A DNA stretch of 64,000 nucleotides from Sphingomonas sp. LC-1 (lineage in GTDB: Bacteria > Pseudomonadota > Alphaproteobacteria > Sphingomonadales > Sphingomonadaceae): assembly GCF_025371035.1 (NCBI RefSeq), contig NZ_JANZXB010000006.1:124001-188000 (forward strand), given 5' to 3'. Made by a program: the position numbers and the translations under genes. Shown here piece by piece: positions 43,798 to 54,373 of this stretch; positions within the stretch are counted from its first letter, which is position 1; each line of letters begins with the position of its first letter. The notes under the pieces are model-generated. The model saw only the letters and a program-made list of their open reading frames with translations. It was not told the origin of the DNA and did no database searches.

Positions 43798-44383
43798 ATG
43801 GCAGGTCAGAATACCGCTCCTGCGATTACACCCTGTTTCGAGAAGACGGATGACAGCGTCAGCCTTGTTCGGTCATACGGTCCACTCGGCAGGAGTTACG
43901 GTGTGTCCGATCAATCCATTAACCTCGTAGCCGTGCAGGCCGCTGAGGTGGCGCCGAGGATAAAGCCCTCAAACTATCCCGAACCTTTTGCATCCATGAT
44001 GGCCGGACGGGTCAAACGCCCGATCGGCGACCTGTTTGGGTTACGGAGCTTCGGCGTGAACCATGTGACGCTTCCGCCCGGCGCAATATCCGCGCTCCAT
44101 CACCGGCACTCGGTTCAAGACGAGTTCGTCATCGTGCTTATGGGACAGATCCACCTTGGTCCATGATGCCGGAGAGGCCGTCCTCACACCCGGCATGTGC
44201 GCCGGCTTCGCGCATGACGGAACCGCCCATCACCTTGTCAACCGCTCGGATGCGGACGCGACCTACATGGAGGTCGGTGACCGGCAGGCGGGCGATGAGG
44301 TCAGCTATCCCCGAGACGACCTTAAGGCCGAGCGCACTGTGGAAGGCTGGCGATTTTTCCACAAAGACGGAACACCATATTAA
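43798..44383 (+). pseudogene. Cupin-domain protein with a frameshift
   Basis: From ATG 43798 a cupin frame runs to TGA at 44164, giving 122 residues that include PLGR, GDLFGLRSFGVN and HHRHSVQDEFVIVLMG. The downstream part LVHDAGEAVLTPGMCAGFAHDGTAHHLVNR continues in the +1 frame from about 44156 to 44383. Together they make one complete cupin of about 195 residues, with an extra base near 44150-44158 (GACAGATCCACC). It is either a genuine inactivating mutation or an assembly error. Metal-binding histidines (HHRH and later H) are all present. Confidence 0.7.
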
Positions 44384-44761
44384 GCGAGCGCCGATTCCCG
44401 CTTACCGATCCTCGCGGCAAGACCCCGGCCCTCTCGCCGCCTTCCTGTCAGGGCAGTGCATCAACTCCATTACAGCTTCCTGCCCGGCCTCAGGGGCGTA
44501 AAACCCTATCATCGGGCCCTTTCCCTAGTGGGTAGATGATCGGTGCGACCGGGCACAACGTCGTCACCTGTCTGGATGAGCGCCCGATCATCGCCAAAGG
44601 ATGTGGCACTCGTGGCCCATGCGGATCCACCCGATGCCCTCGTGCGCGAGGGTCGGGATATCGAACGGTGCGTGCTGGCGCTCCGTGCGGCATCGTCTTG
44701 CCGACCGGGTCCTGCTCAACGGCGCAAAGACCATCGCCTTCACCGACTGACGAGCCCCCGT
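44384..44761. other. Region without recognisable genes
   Basis: About 380 bp between the frameshifted cupin and the phosphodiesterase. Open frames exist on both strands but none resembles a family or has a convincing start. It lies in the decayed accessory zone and may be remnant sequence. Confidence 0.5.
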
Positions 44762-45733
44762 TCAGAAGTGCAGCGCCTGCCCCTGCTGCGCCTGTATATA
44801 GTGCGCCTCGGGACCGCCGGGCTCGGCCAGTTGCGCCATCACCCGCCGTTCGACCGTATCGCTGCCCGACAGGTCCGGCTTGATATGGCCGATGACGATC
44901 GGCACGCCCGCCAGCGATCCCGCGACGTCGGCCAGCCGCGACAATTCGCTGTGCAGCCAGCGCGGCGTCAGGTGGCCGAACAATTGGCCATCCGGCCGGG
45001 GATCGGGATAGGATGTCTCGACGATGATCGCCCTCAGCCGCCCCTCGCGGATCAAGGGCGCCACCGCCGTCCAAAGAAGCGCCAGCGCGCCGCTTCTTTC
45101 GACGGCGTCGGGACCGGTATCCCCCATGCACAGGATCGCGTCGGCGCCGGAGCGGATCAGGAAGGCGGTGGACACGGTACCGCCATGGGACAACGGGAAA
45201 GCCGATACATTCAGCCCCGTCCCGGCGATCGGCACGGGCGGCGCACCGGGTACCAGATCGCGATAGGTATAGCGATTCAGTCGCGGCGCGGGGCCACGAT
45301 CGGCCATGTTGGGCCAGGCGCTCCCGTTGAAATAGTCCGCCGCCAGCGCCGCATTGACCGCCGGTAGCGCGAAGATCGGCTTGGCCGTGTCGTCGGGCGA
45401 GGCCATCACCAGCCCCGCGACATGGTCGAGATGGGCATGGGTGATCAGATAGGCGCCGATCCGGTCGTGCAGCACGTCCGCCACCTTCGCGCCACGCCCG
45501 AACGCCCCGGCCCGAATGCCCGCCCTGATACCGGGCACCAGCGTACCCGCGTCGCAGGCGACGCCGCGGCGGCTGCCCGCCGATGCGATATACCAGGCCG
45601 TCGTTTCGCCCTCTTCGAGGCCACCCTTGACCCCCAGTGGCACGATGTCGAAGGCCTGCCGAGAACGCGCCCCGGTCGCAGGGCCCGGCAGGGCCAGCGC
45701 CACCAACGTCATAGCCAGTAAAACCCGCTTCAC
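44762..45733 (-). CDS. Periplasmic 3',5'-cyclic-nucleotide phosphodiesterase (class II, MBL fold)
   Basis: 323 residues from GTG 45733, preceded by GAGGGGGG at good distance; it starts with a Sec signal (about 22 residues). The class II PDE signature THAHLDHVAGL (His99, His101, Asp103, His104) is clear. The later metal residues in CMGDTGPD and IGHIKPD follow. Such enzymes hydrolyse cAMP or cGMP; exported members may scavenge nucleotides. The stop is followed by unassigned sequence on the left. Confidence 0.85.
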   Translation of the reverse strand: MKRVLLAMTLVALALPGPATGARSRQAFDIVPLGVKGGLEEGETTAWYIASAGSRRGVACDAGTLVPGIRAGIRAGAFGRGAKVADVLHDRIGAYLITHAHLDHVAGLVMASPDDTAKPIFALPAVNAALAADYFNGSAWPNMADRGPAPRLNRYTYRDLVPGAPPVPIAGTGLNVSAFPLSHGGTVSTAFLIRSGADAILCMGDTGPDAVERSGALALLWTAVAPLIREGRLRAIIVETSYPDPRPDGQLFGHLTPRWLHSELSRLADVAGSLAGVPIVIGHIKPDLSGSDTVERRVMAQLAEPGGPEAHYIQAQQGQALHF

Positions 45734-45917
45734 ATCGCCCCCCTCGCCAAGTCCCCCACTGGTAGCGGGCGCCGAGCGGCAGTCCAAATTGTAACATTGG
45801 CGCACATCTGCGGTGTCGCAGTCTGATCACGATGGTGCCGCGGTCAGGATATCAAACACGAAGGGCGTATGAGACGGGCGGGCCATTCCTATTGGGGTCG
45901 TACTCCGGGAAGGGCGC

Positions 45918-46075
45918 CTAGCTGCCGATCTGACGGGCTGGAACCCCGACGACCGTCGTTCTGTCGCCGACCTGACGGGTAACTACGGCGCCGGCACCGA
46001 TCGTCGCACCTTGGCCAATATGAAGCCCCTGCGAGATGGACGCATTCAGCCCCACGAATATGTCTGGTCCGGACG
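45918..46075 (-). pseudogene. Hexapeptide-repeat acyltransferase, C-terminal remnant
   Basis: About 50 residues of a left-handed beta-helix transferase: FVGLNASISQG, LHIGQGATIGAGAVVTRQVGD and the end VVGVPARQIGS. The pattern matches the tail of NeuD/serine-acetyltransferase-like sugar O-acyltransferases. No start or N-terminal part remains; the break lies near 46080, next to an IS3-type end, so the insertion probably removed the rest. Confidence 0.7.
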
Positions 46076-46087
46076 TTACGCACCCAC

Positions 46088-46200
46088 TGAACCGCGCTGG
46101 GTTTGTCGGAGGCCCCAACTCCTGAGAGGAAGGGGCTATGGCGAGCAAGACGATCAACAAGTTTTCGCCTGAGGTGCGCGCGGTGCGGATGGCGGGCGAG
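46088..46200 (+). mobile_element. Left end and orfA start of an IS3-family element
   Basis: The end TGAACCGCGCTGGGTTTGTC (46088 on) resembles terminal repeats of IS3-family elements. It is followed by an ATG at 46139 and the orfA-like start SKTINKFSPEVR. After about 20 codons similarity stops and the sequence passes into a tyrosine-recombinase fragment, so only one end of the element survives. Confidence 0.62.
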
Positions 46201-46249
46201 AAGAGCATCGTCATGGTGGACGTGGACGGCCAGCGCCGCCCGTCCCTGG

Positions 46250-46600
46250 CCCTTGCCGCTGCACAAGACGAAGAACGGCAAGGCGCACATGGTGCCCGCG
46301 ACGGACACCGTCGTCGCCCTGTTGGACACGCTCAACAAGCAGGCGGTCGGCGGGTGCTGGTTCCAACTCGACAGCAACATCCACAACGACGTGAAGGCGA
46401 TGGGCCACGACATCGGCGACGTCGGCCTGCACATCCTGCGGCACACCTGCATCACCCGACTCGCGTTCGGCGGGATGGAGCTACAGCGCCTATCGATGTG
46501 GGCCGGTCACTCGGACGTCAGCATCATCACGAAGCAGTACAGCCACCTCGACGCCTCGGCGCTCGCGGGCGGCATCATTGCCCGGTATCCGGGATCATTC
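46250..46600 (+). pseudogene. Tyrosine recombinase (integrase) C-terminal fragment
   Basis: A frame with LHKTKNGKAHMVPATDTVVALLDTL, then DVGLHILRHTCITRLAFGG (HxLRHT) and MWAGHSDVSIITKQYSHLD (GH...Y) gives the catalytic core of a phage/integron-type integrase: Arg, His, His and the nucleophilic Tyr. The N-terminal half is missing and the end shifts frame near 46600. Its 3' end is about 70 bp from tRNA-Ser, the usual place for an island integrase. It is probably inactive. Confidence 0.75.
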
Positions 46601-46670
46601 CAGAGCCGGTGCTCATCGTGCCGAACTTGGTGCGGCATGATTGCGACAAATGGCTGATTTATGCGGGGTA

Positions 46671-46762
<92 letters not shown>

Positions 46763-46888
46763 GCGAGGACGATCCTAAGGCGCTTTGCCATCGGGGCCGG
46801 TCGATTGGAGGCGCGCTCCTAGATCAGCTTTTTATGCATTGCAAGCGCCTAAACTTGTGCGACGCGACAAAGGCATTAAATCAGACCC

Positions 46889-47269
46889 ATGGATCGTATC
46901 GACACCCTCCCCCACCCCTTGGGCCAGGAAGCGCAAGCGCCGATCGTCGCGACCGCGCGGTTCGCGATCGGGGACGTGGTGCGCCACCGCATGTTCGACA
47001 TTCGCGGCGTGATCTTCGACGTCGACCCCGTCTTCGCCAATAGCGACGAATGGTATGACGCCATCCCCGAGAAGATTCGTCCCGCCAAGGATCAGCCCTT
47101 CTACCATCTGCTCGCGGAGAATGCCGAATCGAGCTATGTCGCCTATGTCAGCCAGCAGAATCTGCTGCACGACGACAGCGACGAACCGGTGGAACATCCG
47201 GCCATCGACGGGATGTTCACCGGCTATGTCGATGGGCGCTACCTCTTGCGGCGCGAACATCGGCATTGA
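46889..47269 (+). CDS. hspQ: Heat shock protein HspQ
   Basis: 126 residues. The motif FAIGDVVRHRMFDIRGVIFDVDPVFANSDEWYD and the later QPFYHLLAENAESSYVAYVSQQNLL are the HspQ/YccV signature. HspQ is a small hexameric protein that in E. coli affects DnaA stability and Lon proteolysis. The start ATG 46889 gives a short N-terminal extension before the domain. It is 134 bp upstream of rplU and not obviously co-transcribed. Confidence 0.92.
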   Translation: MDRIDTLPHPLGQEAQAPIVATARFAIGDVVRHRMFDIRGVIFDVDPVFANSDEWYDAIPEKIRPAKDQPFYHLLAENAESSYVAYVSQQNLLHDDSDEPVEHPAIDGMFTGYVDGRYLLRREHRH

Positions 47270-47312
47270 TCCGTTCGGGGCCGGCGCATGCCCTTGAAAT
47301 TCGAATCCTTGG

Positions 47313-47341
47313 TTGACAATCGGCCCACCTTTGCCTAGCTG
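47313..47341 (+). promoter_or_regulatory. Candidate promoter of rplU-rpmA
   Basis: TTGACA (47313-47318) and a weak -10-like TAGCTG 17 bp later, about 60 bp upstream of the rplU start. The -35 is a perfect match; the -10 is poor. Confidence 0.4.
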
Positions 47342-47403
47342 GCCTTTCTTTCCCGGTGGGCATTCCCGCGCGGGAGCCATGCATTTGGGAAGTGATAAGA
47401 GCC

Positions 47404-47703
47404 ATGTTCGCAGTCGTGCGCACGGGCGGCAAGCAGTATCGCGTCGCCGCCGGAGATAAGATCGTCGTCGAGAAGATCGAGGGCGAAGCCGGCGCGTCGG
47501 TGACGCTGGGTGACGTTCTGCTGGCGGGCGAAGGCTCGGAGCTGAAGGCGGTCGACGGCATCACGGTCGCCGCCGAAATCATCGCTCAGGCGAAGGCCGA
47601 CAAGGTCATCGTCTTCAAGAAGCGTCGTCGCCACAACTATCGTCGTCGCAACGGCCACCGTCAGCAGCACACGATCCTGAAGATCGTGTCGGTCGGCGCC
47701 TGA
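47404..47703 (+). CDS. rplU: 50S ribosomal protein L21
   Basis: 99 residues, the standard length. The L21 start [14 protein letters not shown] and the basic [19 protein letters not shown] near the C-terminus, followed by LKI, are diagnostic. L21 binds 23S rRNA in the large subunit. It is followed by rpmA, the near-universal pair, with 42 bp between them. Confidence 0.98.
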   Translation: MFAVVRTGGKQYRVAAGDKIVVEKIEGEAGASVTLGDVLLAGEGSELKAVDGITVAAEIIAQAKADKVIVFKKRRRHNYRRRNGHRQQHTILKIVSVGA

Positions 47704-47745
47704 ACCTCAGTCGCGCCACCCAACGAAATCCAGGAGTAGTTCGCA

Positions 47746-48012
47746 ATGGCACATAAGAAAGCAGGCGGTTCGTCGCGCAACGGTCGTGATTCGGCCGGCC
47801 GTCGCCTTGGCGTGAAGAAGTTCGGCGGCCAGGAAGCCATCGCCGGCAACATCCTCGTGCGTCAGCGCGGGACGAAGTTCTATCCGGGTCGCAACGTGGG
47901 CATGGGCAAGGACCATACCCTGTTCGCGCTCGTCGATGGTCGCGTCTCGTTCCACGAGGGCAAGCTTGGCCGTAAATTCTGTTCGGTCGAACTGGCCGCA
48001 GCGGCCGAATAA
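47746..48012 (+). CDS. rpmA: 50S ribosomal protein L27
   Basis: 88 residues. The start [24 protein letters not shown] is the classical L27 N-terminus that reaches the peptidyl-transferase centre. The protein forms part of the large subunit. A strong terminator follows about 65 bp after the stop, so the rplU-rpmA transcript ends here. Confidence 0.98.
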   Translation: MAHKKAGGSSRNGRDSAGRRLGVKKFGGQEAIAGNILVRQRGTKFYPGRNVGMGKDHTLFALVDGRVSFHEGKLGRKFCSVELAAAAE

Positions 48013-48070
48013 TCGGGTAACCGTGCCGGGTTGCCCACCAGGGTGACCCGGGTTCCGCGACGGAACCAGC

Positions 48071-48108
48071 AAAAAAGGGAGACGGGTCACCCCGGCTCCC
48101 TTTTTTTT
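48071..48108 (+). terminator. Terminator after rpmA
   Basis: GGGAG (48077-48081) and CTCCC (48096-48100), embedded in a longer partial stem with GTCACCCCG, are followed by eight T residues (48101-48108); six A residues lie on the other side, so it may serve both strands. Confidence 0.85.
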
Positions 48109-48200
48109 CATGCTCCCTCCACCGCTTCCGGGCCCATGTCGCCATCCCGTCATCCAGACGTGGCAGGGGCAGGCCCGACGCGACGAGGAGTTGTCGAGTG

Positions 48201-48749
48201 ATGTTCGCGCGGACCGAAAGATTGTTGTTACGGCCGGCATGGCCGGAAGATGCTACCCCCCTGGCGGAGGCCATCGGGCACGAGTCGATCGCCCGCATGG
48301 CGGCGCGGGTCCCCTACCCCTATACCTCGGAAGACGCGAGCAACTGGCTGGCGCAACCATGCAGCGCGACCGAGCCGCGTTTCCTCATCACCGCGCTCGA
48401 TCGTGGCGGCGCGCCCGAATTGATCGGCGGCATCGCGATCATCGCTGGCGATACGGGTCATGAGATCGGCTATTGGCTGACCCCGTCGGCATGGGGACGG
48501 GGATACGCGACCGAGGCGGGGCAGGCCATCGTCGCCATTGCCCGGCATGCGTTGCCAATTCGGCGGTTGGGCGCGTGGCATTTCGCCGACAATCCCTCCT
48601 CGGGGCGCGTGCTGACCAAGCTCGGTTTTGTGCCCACGGGTCAGCAGATGTTCCGGGCCTCGGTCGGTCGCGGAGGAAGTGCGCCGAGCATCCATTATGC
48701 TATCGACCTGGAAGCAGACCGATGCCGGACGATGCCGCTGGCGGCATGA
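48201..48749 (+). CDS. GNAT acetyltransferase (RimJ/RimL-like)
   Basis: 182 residues from ATG 48201. The acetyl-CoA-binding region EIGYWLTPSAWGRGYATEAG has the Q/RxxGxG/A loop (GRGYAT), and the NPSSGRVLTKLGFVPTG block is typical of RimJ/RimL proteins. These acetylate ribosomal protein termini or small amines. Its place between rpmA and obgE recurs in alphaproteobacteria. The stop overlaps a 26-codon frame by 4 bp. Confidence 0.82.
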   Translation: MFARTERLLLRPAWPEDATPLAEAIGHESIARMAARVPYPYTSEDASNWLAQPCSATEPRFLITALDRGGAPELIGGIAIIAGDTGHEIGYWLTPSAWGRGYATEAGQAIVAIARHALPIRRLGAWHFADNPSSGRVLTKLGFVPTGQQMFRASVGRGGSAPSIHYAIDLEADRCRTMPLAA

Positions 48750-48826
48750 TGGAAGAAAAGCCGGGCGGCAGCCACAAAGATTGGCGCCGTTCCGGCATTC
48801 CGGTTCGCCCTGCCAGTTTCGGCTGA
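48746..48826 (+). CDS. Possible 26-residue peptide coupled to the GNAT gene
   Basis: ATG 48746 overlaps the GNAT stop (ATGA) and opens 26 codons (MMEEKPGGSHKDW start) ending with TGA 48824. It is hydrophilic and of no known family. The coupling signal is its only support. The rest of the gap 48827-49108 is AT-richer than average and shows nothing else. Confidence 0.28.
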   Translation: MMEEKPGGSHKDWRRSGIPVRPASFG

Positions 48827-49108
48827 TGGCAGACCCGTCGAGGCGATAAAAATCGATCATTGATCCATGCGAATCACCGTGCCGGTTTGGCAAGGGTGAT
48901 GGCCGATCTATTTTCAGTTCAACGATTATACGGCTGGTTTATTACCATTCTGGACACAAAACTTTTTGCGCGTCCACATTTCCAGCCAAAATGGCCATGA
49001 ATATTGCCTAGACAAGCATAATTTGGAGCGTGGGTTCGATCTTAATCCTTTTGCAAGCAATTTCAGCAGGACTGGTGTTCGCAGGCAGTCAATCGCCGGA
49101 GAACATCG

Positions 49109-49582
49109 ATGGTCGGGCTCATGGGAGCGAGAACGGATATCGACGCGCGCCACGTCACGGGATCAAGGGGCCCGGGTGTGCGAATCGTACGCAGTCAGCG
49201 CGGCGTCGCTGCGGTGGAAATGGCGCTGGTGCTGCCAGTGCTGTTATCGGTCCTGTTGGGAATTGTCAGCGTCGGCGACTATTTCCTGACCGCTCATCTT
49301 GTCCAGCAATCGGCAAGCGATGCGGCCCGCGCGGCTTTGGCGGGATTGGACGCCCCCGAACGCAGGACGATCGCGATCGCCACCGCCCAGCGCATGCTCA
49401 ATTCGACGGGCGTGTTACGCGCCGATCGCGGACGAATCGAAACAATCGAGAAGGACAATATCCTGACCGTTTCGATCCAGTACGACGCGTCGGCTGACCC
49501 TTTGCTCAACTTGCCATTCGTTCCCGCGCTTAGCCGCAAAATGACCGCGACCAGTGCGGCGTTGGTCGGCGGCCTGTCATGA
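49109..49582 (+). CDS. TadE-like pseudopilin family protein
   Basis: 157 residues from ATG 49109 after GGAGAACATC. A hydrophilic start is followed by GVAAVEMALVLPVLLSVLLGIVSVGDY, the TadE membrane segment with its conserved Glu (AAVEMALV). The remainder is periplasmic. TadE proteins are minor pilins of Flp/Tad pili. The usual TadA-TadG machinery is not encoded in this window, so this is an isolated pair with the following TadG-like gene, with which it overlaps by 4 bp. Confidence 0.82.
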   Translation: MVGLMGARTDIDARHVTGSRGPGVRIVRSQRGVAAVEMALVLPVLLSVLLGIVSVGDYFLTAHLVQQSASDAARAALAGLDAPERRTIAIATAQRMLNSTGVLRADRGRIETIEKDNILTVSIQYDASADPLLNLPFVPALSRKMTATSAALVGGLS

Positions 49583-51198
49583 TCAACGCGCTCAGGCATA
49601 ATCGGCAAGGCAGCGTCAGCATTCTGACCGCCTTGGCAGGGGTGATGATCATCGGCGGCGCGGCCTTTGGTATCGATATCGGCATGATGACCCTGTCGCA
49701 GCGCCAGCTTCAGGGCGTCGCCGACCAGGCCGCGATGGCCGCCATGGCCTCTAGCCCCAACCGCCGCGCGCAAGCCGTTGGACAGATACTGGCCGCCAAT
49801 GGCGTCAGCGATGCGTCGAGCACCATGACCTTGGGCACCTATCGCGCCGACCCAGCCGTTGCGCCCGAAGCGCGCTTTGCCGCAGGCGCGGATGGAGACG
49901 CGATCCGCGTTACATTACGACGTCCGGTTCCGTTGGTCTTCGGCCGAATCCTGACCGGCACCGCCTCGAAGCCGGTCGCGGCGAGCGCGATCGCCCGGCG
50001 AATGGATTATGCCGCCTTTTCGCTCGGCAGCCGGTTGGTCAATGTCGAAGGGGGGCTGCCCGGCGCCTTGCTCAACGGGCTGGCCGGCACCGATCTGTCT
50101 CTCTCCCTCTTCGATTATCAAGCGCTCGTCGGAGCAAAGATCGATTTGCTGAAGGCGATCCCGCTGCTGGGCACCCGCATCGGCCTGACGGGGGCGAGCT
50201 TCGACACCATATTGGCGGCGGATGTCACCTTGCCCGTTCTGCTGACGGCGATGGCGGATACGACGGGCGATGCGGGAGCGGCGGCTGTGCTCCGACGCAT
50301 CGCGCTGCGCGTGCCTGGGTCCAAGGTGCCGCTTACCCGTTTGATCGACTTGGGACCGCTGGGCACCCTCACCAAGGCCCACTCACGCGACTCTGTCTGG
50401 GTGGATGTCTATGAGATGCTGCGCGAATCACTGTCGGTCTCCAATGGACGCCGACAAGTGGCACTCGATCTCGGCGGATCCATCCCCGGACTGGCCTCGA
50501 CGAAGGTGATGCTGTCGATCGGCGAGCGCCCCGTCACCACACCCTGGCTCGCCGTCGCGCGGGACGGAACGATGACCGTTCGAACGGCGCAGCAGCGGAT
50601 GTTGCTGGAAACCCAGATCGGCACACCCCTGCTAGCTTCCGTGCAACTGCCGATCTTCGTCGAAACCGCAGCGGCACAGGCGCGGCTGAACAGCGTCACC
50701 TGTTCGGGGACGACGCCATCGGTGACCATCGATACGCTTCCCTCGCCCGGCACGCTCGCCATCGCGCAGATCGATCGTGCCCGTTTCGACGACATGCAGC
50801 AGTCGCCGATCGCAGGGCCCGCCACGCTGCTCCAGGTACCGCTCGCGCGCGTGACGGGCCAGGCACAGGTCAATCTTGCCAGCGACTCCGCTTGGCAACG
50901 GGTCAGCTTTGCCGGCACGGATATCGCCAACGGCACGGTCAAGAGCGTTACCGCCAATTCGGCCGTCCGCGGAATCGCCAGTTCGCTGATCAATCGGGTC
51001 GATCTGCGGCTTGAGCCCTTGGGCTTCGGCGTGGGATTGAATGGGCTGACCGGGATCGTCGGTGCCGCGCTGACGCCTGTCGCGCCGGCGCTCGACACGC
51101 TGATCGGCAATCTGACCGATTTGATGGGATTGCATGTCGGACAGGCGGATATCACGGTGGATGGCGCACGGTGCGGCGCGGCGGCGCTGGTAGCCTGA
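49579..51198 (+). CDS. TadG-like pilus-associated protein
   Basis: 539 residues. The N-terminal GSVSILTALAGVMIIGGAAFGIDIGMMTLSQRQLQG has the TadG-type single membrane span and short motif. A long periplasmic domain follows with repeats of Leu/Val-rich strands and no VWA MIDAS motif. The gene is coupled to the TadE-like gene. Both lie between the rpmA/GNAT genes and obgE, interrupting the common gene order. Its role in a Tad system is inferred only. Confidence 0.78.
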   Translation: MINALRHNRQGSVSILTALAGVMIIGGAAFGIDIGMMTLSQRQLQGVADQAAMAAMASSPNRRAQAVGQILAANGVSDASSTMTLGTYRADPAVAPEARFAAGADGDAIRVTLRRPVPLVFGRILTGTASKPVAASAIARRMDYAAFSLGSRLVNVEGGLPGALLNGLAGTDLSLSLFDYQALVGAKIDLLKAIPLLGTRIGLTGASFDTILAADVTLPVLLTAMADTTGDAGAAAVLRRIALRVPGSKVPLTRLIDLGPLGTLTKAHSRDSVWVDVYEMLRESLSVSNGRRQVALDLGGSIPGLASTKVMLSIGERPVTTPWLAVARDGTMTVRTAQQRMLLETQIGTPLLASVQLPIFVETAAAQARLNSVTCSGTTPSVTIDTLPSPGTLAIAQIDRARFDDMQQSPIAGPATLLQVPLARVTGQAQVNLASDSAWQRVSFAGTDIANGTVKSVTANSAVRGIASSLINRVDLRLEPLGFGVGLNGLTGIVGAALTPVAPALDTLIGNLTDLMGLHVGQADITVDGARCGAAALVA

Positions 51199-52305
<1,107 letters not shown>

Positions 52306-52312
52306 TCGCAGC

Positions 52313-53413
52313 ATGATCTTCCCCCCCGCCACCTTTTCGCGGCTGATCGTCAAGGTCGGTTCCGCCCTTCTCGTCTCGCCCGAAGGCGAAGTGCGCCGCG
52401 ACTGGCTGACCGGCCTGGTCGCCGACATCGCCGCGCGGGTCCGCGAGGGGCAGCAGATCGCGATCGTCTCTTCCGGGGCGATCGCACTCGGTGCCCGCCG
52501 CCTCGGCCTGCCCAAGGGCGGGCGCGCCAGCCTGGAGGATGCGCAGGCGGCCGCCGCGACCGGGCAGATCGCGCTGAGCCAATGTTGGGCCGAGCTGCTC
52601 CATGCCCAGGGGCTGACCGCCGCGCAGATGCTGGTGACGCTGGACGATCTGGAGGATCGCCGTCGCTATCTGAACGCCGCCGCGACGCTCGGGCGCTTGA
52701 TGGGACTGGGCGTGGTGCCGGTCATCAACGAGAATGACAGCGTCGCGACCGAGGAAATCCGCTTCGGCGACAACGACCGGCTGGCGGCACGAGTGGGTCA
52801 GGCGGCGGGCGCGAACGGCGTACTGCTGCTGTCCGACGTGGACGGATTGTACGATAGCAACCCGCACACCAATCCGCAGGCGCGCCATATCGAACGGGTC
52901 GATCGGATCGACGCGGTCAGCGGCATGGCCGATGGCGGCTCCGCCTCGGGGATGGGTTCGGGTGGCATGGTGTCGAAGATCGCCGCCGCGCGCATCGCGG
53001 TCAGCGCGGGTGCGCATCTTGCCATCGCTTCGGGGCGGATCGACCATCCGCTGTCGACACCGGCGCGCCACACTTTGTTCGTCGCGGAAAGAAGCGCCCC
53101 CGCCCGCAAGGCGTGGCTGGCGGGCGGCCTGACTGCGCGGGGCGCGATCAGCGTCGATGCGGGCGCGGCCAAGGCGCTGGCCGAGGGCGGCAGCCTGCTC
53201 GCCGCCGGAGCCACCGCCGTTCAGGGCCATTTCGCGCGCGGCGACCTCGTCACCGTCGAGGGGCCGAACGGCACCATCGCACGGGGCCTCAGCGAATATG
53301 ACTCGACCGAGGCCCGCGCGCTGATCGGCACGCGGTCCGACGAGCAGGCCGCGATACTGGGCCATGCGCCGCGCGCCGCGCTGATCCATCGCAACCATCT
53401 GGCCCTGCTGTGA
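52313..53413 (+). CDS. proB: Glutamate 5-kinase with PUA domain
   Basis: 366 residues. The kinase domain (1-250) contains SSGAIALGARRLGLPK, INENDSVATEEIRFGDNDRL and SGGMVSKIAAARIA. A C-terminal PUA domain (about 275-365) follows. The enzyme makes gamma-glutamyl phosphate, the first step of proline synthesis. It overlaps the next gene, the ceramide-reductase-like dehydrogenase, by 4 bp (GTGA), so proline and sphingolipid genes share a transcript. Confidence 0.95.
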   Translation: MIFPPATFSRLIVKVGSALLVSPEGEVRRDWLTGLVADIAARVREGQQIAIVSSGAIALGARRLGLPKGGRASLEDAQAAAATGQIALSQCWAELLHAQGLTAAQMLVTLDDLEDRRRYLNAAATLGRLMGLGVVPVINENDSVATEEIRFGDNDRLAARVGQAAGANGVLLLSDVDGLYDSNPHTNPQARHIERVDRIDAVSGMADGGSASGMGSGGMVSKIAAARIAVSAGAHLAIASGRIDHPLSTPARHTLFVAERSAPARKAWLAGGLTARGAISVDAGAAKALAEGGSLLAAGATAVQGHFARGDLVTVEGPNGTIARGLSEYDSTEARALIGTRSDEQAAILGHAPRAALIHRNHLALL

Positions 53414-54306
53414 TCGTCGCGGTGACGGGAGCGACCGGCTTTGTCGGTCGCGCGGTGGTGGACCGTGCCGCCGGTTCCGGGCTGAGCCTGCGTGCGCTGA
53501 CCCGGCGGGCCCAGCCGTCGCGCGCCGGGATCACCTGGATCGCGGGTGCGCTCGACAAGCCGGAGAGTCTTGCCACGCTGGTCGAGGGCGCGGACGCGGT
53601 GCTGCATATCGCAGGCGTGGTGAATGCACCCGATCGCGAGGGTTTCGCCGCGGGCAATGTCGATGGCACCCGCGCGATGGTCGAGGCGACGAAGGCTGCG
53701 GGCATCAAGCGCTTCGTCCATGTCTCCTCGCTGTCCGCCCGCGAGCCCGAACTGTCCATCTATGGCTGGTCCAAGCGGCAGGCCGAGAATGAGGTGACGG
53801 AAAGCGGACTCGATTGGACGATCGTGCGGCCGAGCGGCATCTATGGCCCGCACGATACCGAGTGGCTGGACGTATTCCGCACCGCCCGGCTGGGGCTGTC
53901 CTTCATGCCGCCGCCGGGCAAGCTCTCGCTGATCGCCGTCGAGGATTTCGCCCGCCTGTTGACCATATTGGTCGCCACCGATGGCCCGCGCGCCGCGCTG
54001 GAGGTGGACGACGGGCAGGTGCTGACCCATGCCGAACTGGCCTCCGCCATGGGTGCGGCGGTGGGGCGGCGCGTGATGACGCTCCACCTGCCCAAGGGCC
54101 TCTTGAATCTGGGCGCGAGGATCGATCGAAAGCTGCGCGGGCCGGGTGCCAAGCTGACCGCCGACCGCGTCGGTTATCTCTGCCATCCCGACTGGACCGC
54201 CGATCCCGCCAAGCGCCCTTCCCCCGAGCTTTGGCAACCCGCAATCGCGCTCTCCAAGGGGCTGGCCGACACGGCGCGGTGGTATCGCGCCAACGGCTTG
54301 CTATAG
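53410..54306 (+). CDS. cerR: NAD(P)-dependent extended SDR, candidate ceramide reductase CerR
   Basis: 298 residues from GTG 53410. The Rossmann motif GATGFVG (residues 7-13) and the catalytic Tyr118-x3-Lys122 (YGWSK) are visible, as is NADP-epimerase-type strand order. Bacterial sphingolipid synthesis in Caulobacter uses a reductase of this family (CerR) encoded beside spt and an acyl carrier protein, and this gene has exactly that neighbourhood. It would reduce the keto group of the ceramide precursor. Family is sure; the specific step is inferred from context. Confidence 0.75.
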   Translation: MIVAVTGATGFVGRAVVDRAAGSGLSLRALTRRAQPSRAGITWIAGALDKPESLATLVEGADAVLHIAGVVNAPDREGFAAGNVDGTRAMVEATKAAGIKRFVHVSSLSAREPELSIYGWSKRQAENEVTESGLDWTIVRPSGIYGPHDTEWLDVFRTARLGLSFMPPPGKLSLIAVEDFARLLTILVATDGPRAALEVDDGQVLTHAELASAMGAAVGRRVMTLHLPKGLLNLGARIDRKLRGPGAKLTADRVGYLCHPDWTADPAKRPSPELWQPAIALSKGLADTARWYRANGLL

Positions 54307-54373
54307 CAGCACGATACACGCGGTCGAAAAGCCGCCGCATTTGGGTGCCACTGGCCCCTTTGAAAGGATCATC

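Noticed and set aside
45889-46657. Complete integron or intact integrase gene
   Set aside because: Only the catalytic C-terminal half is present, with frame breaks on both sides. No attI or gene cassettes were seen.
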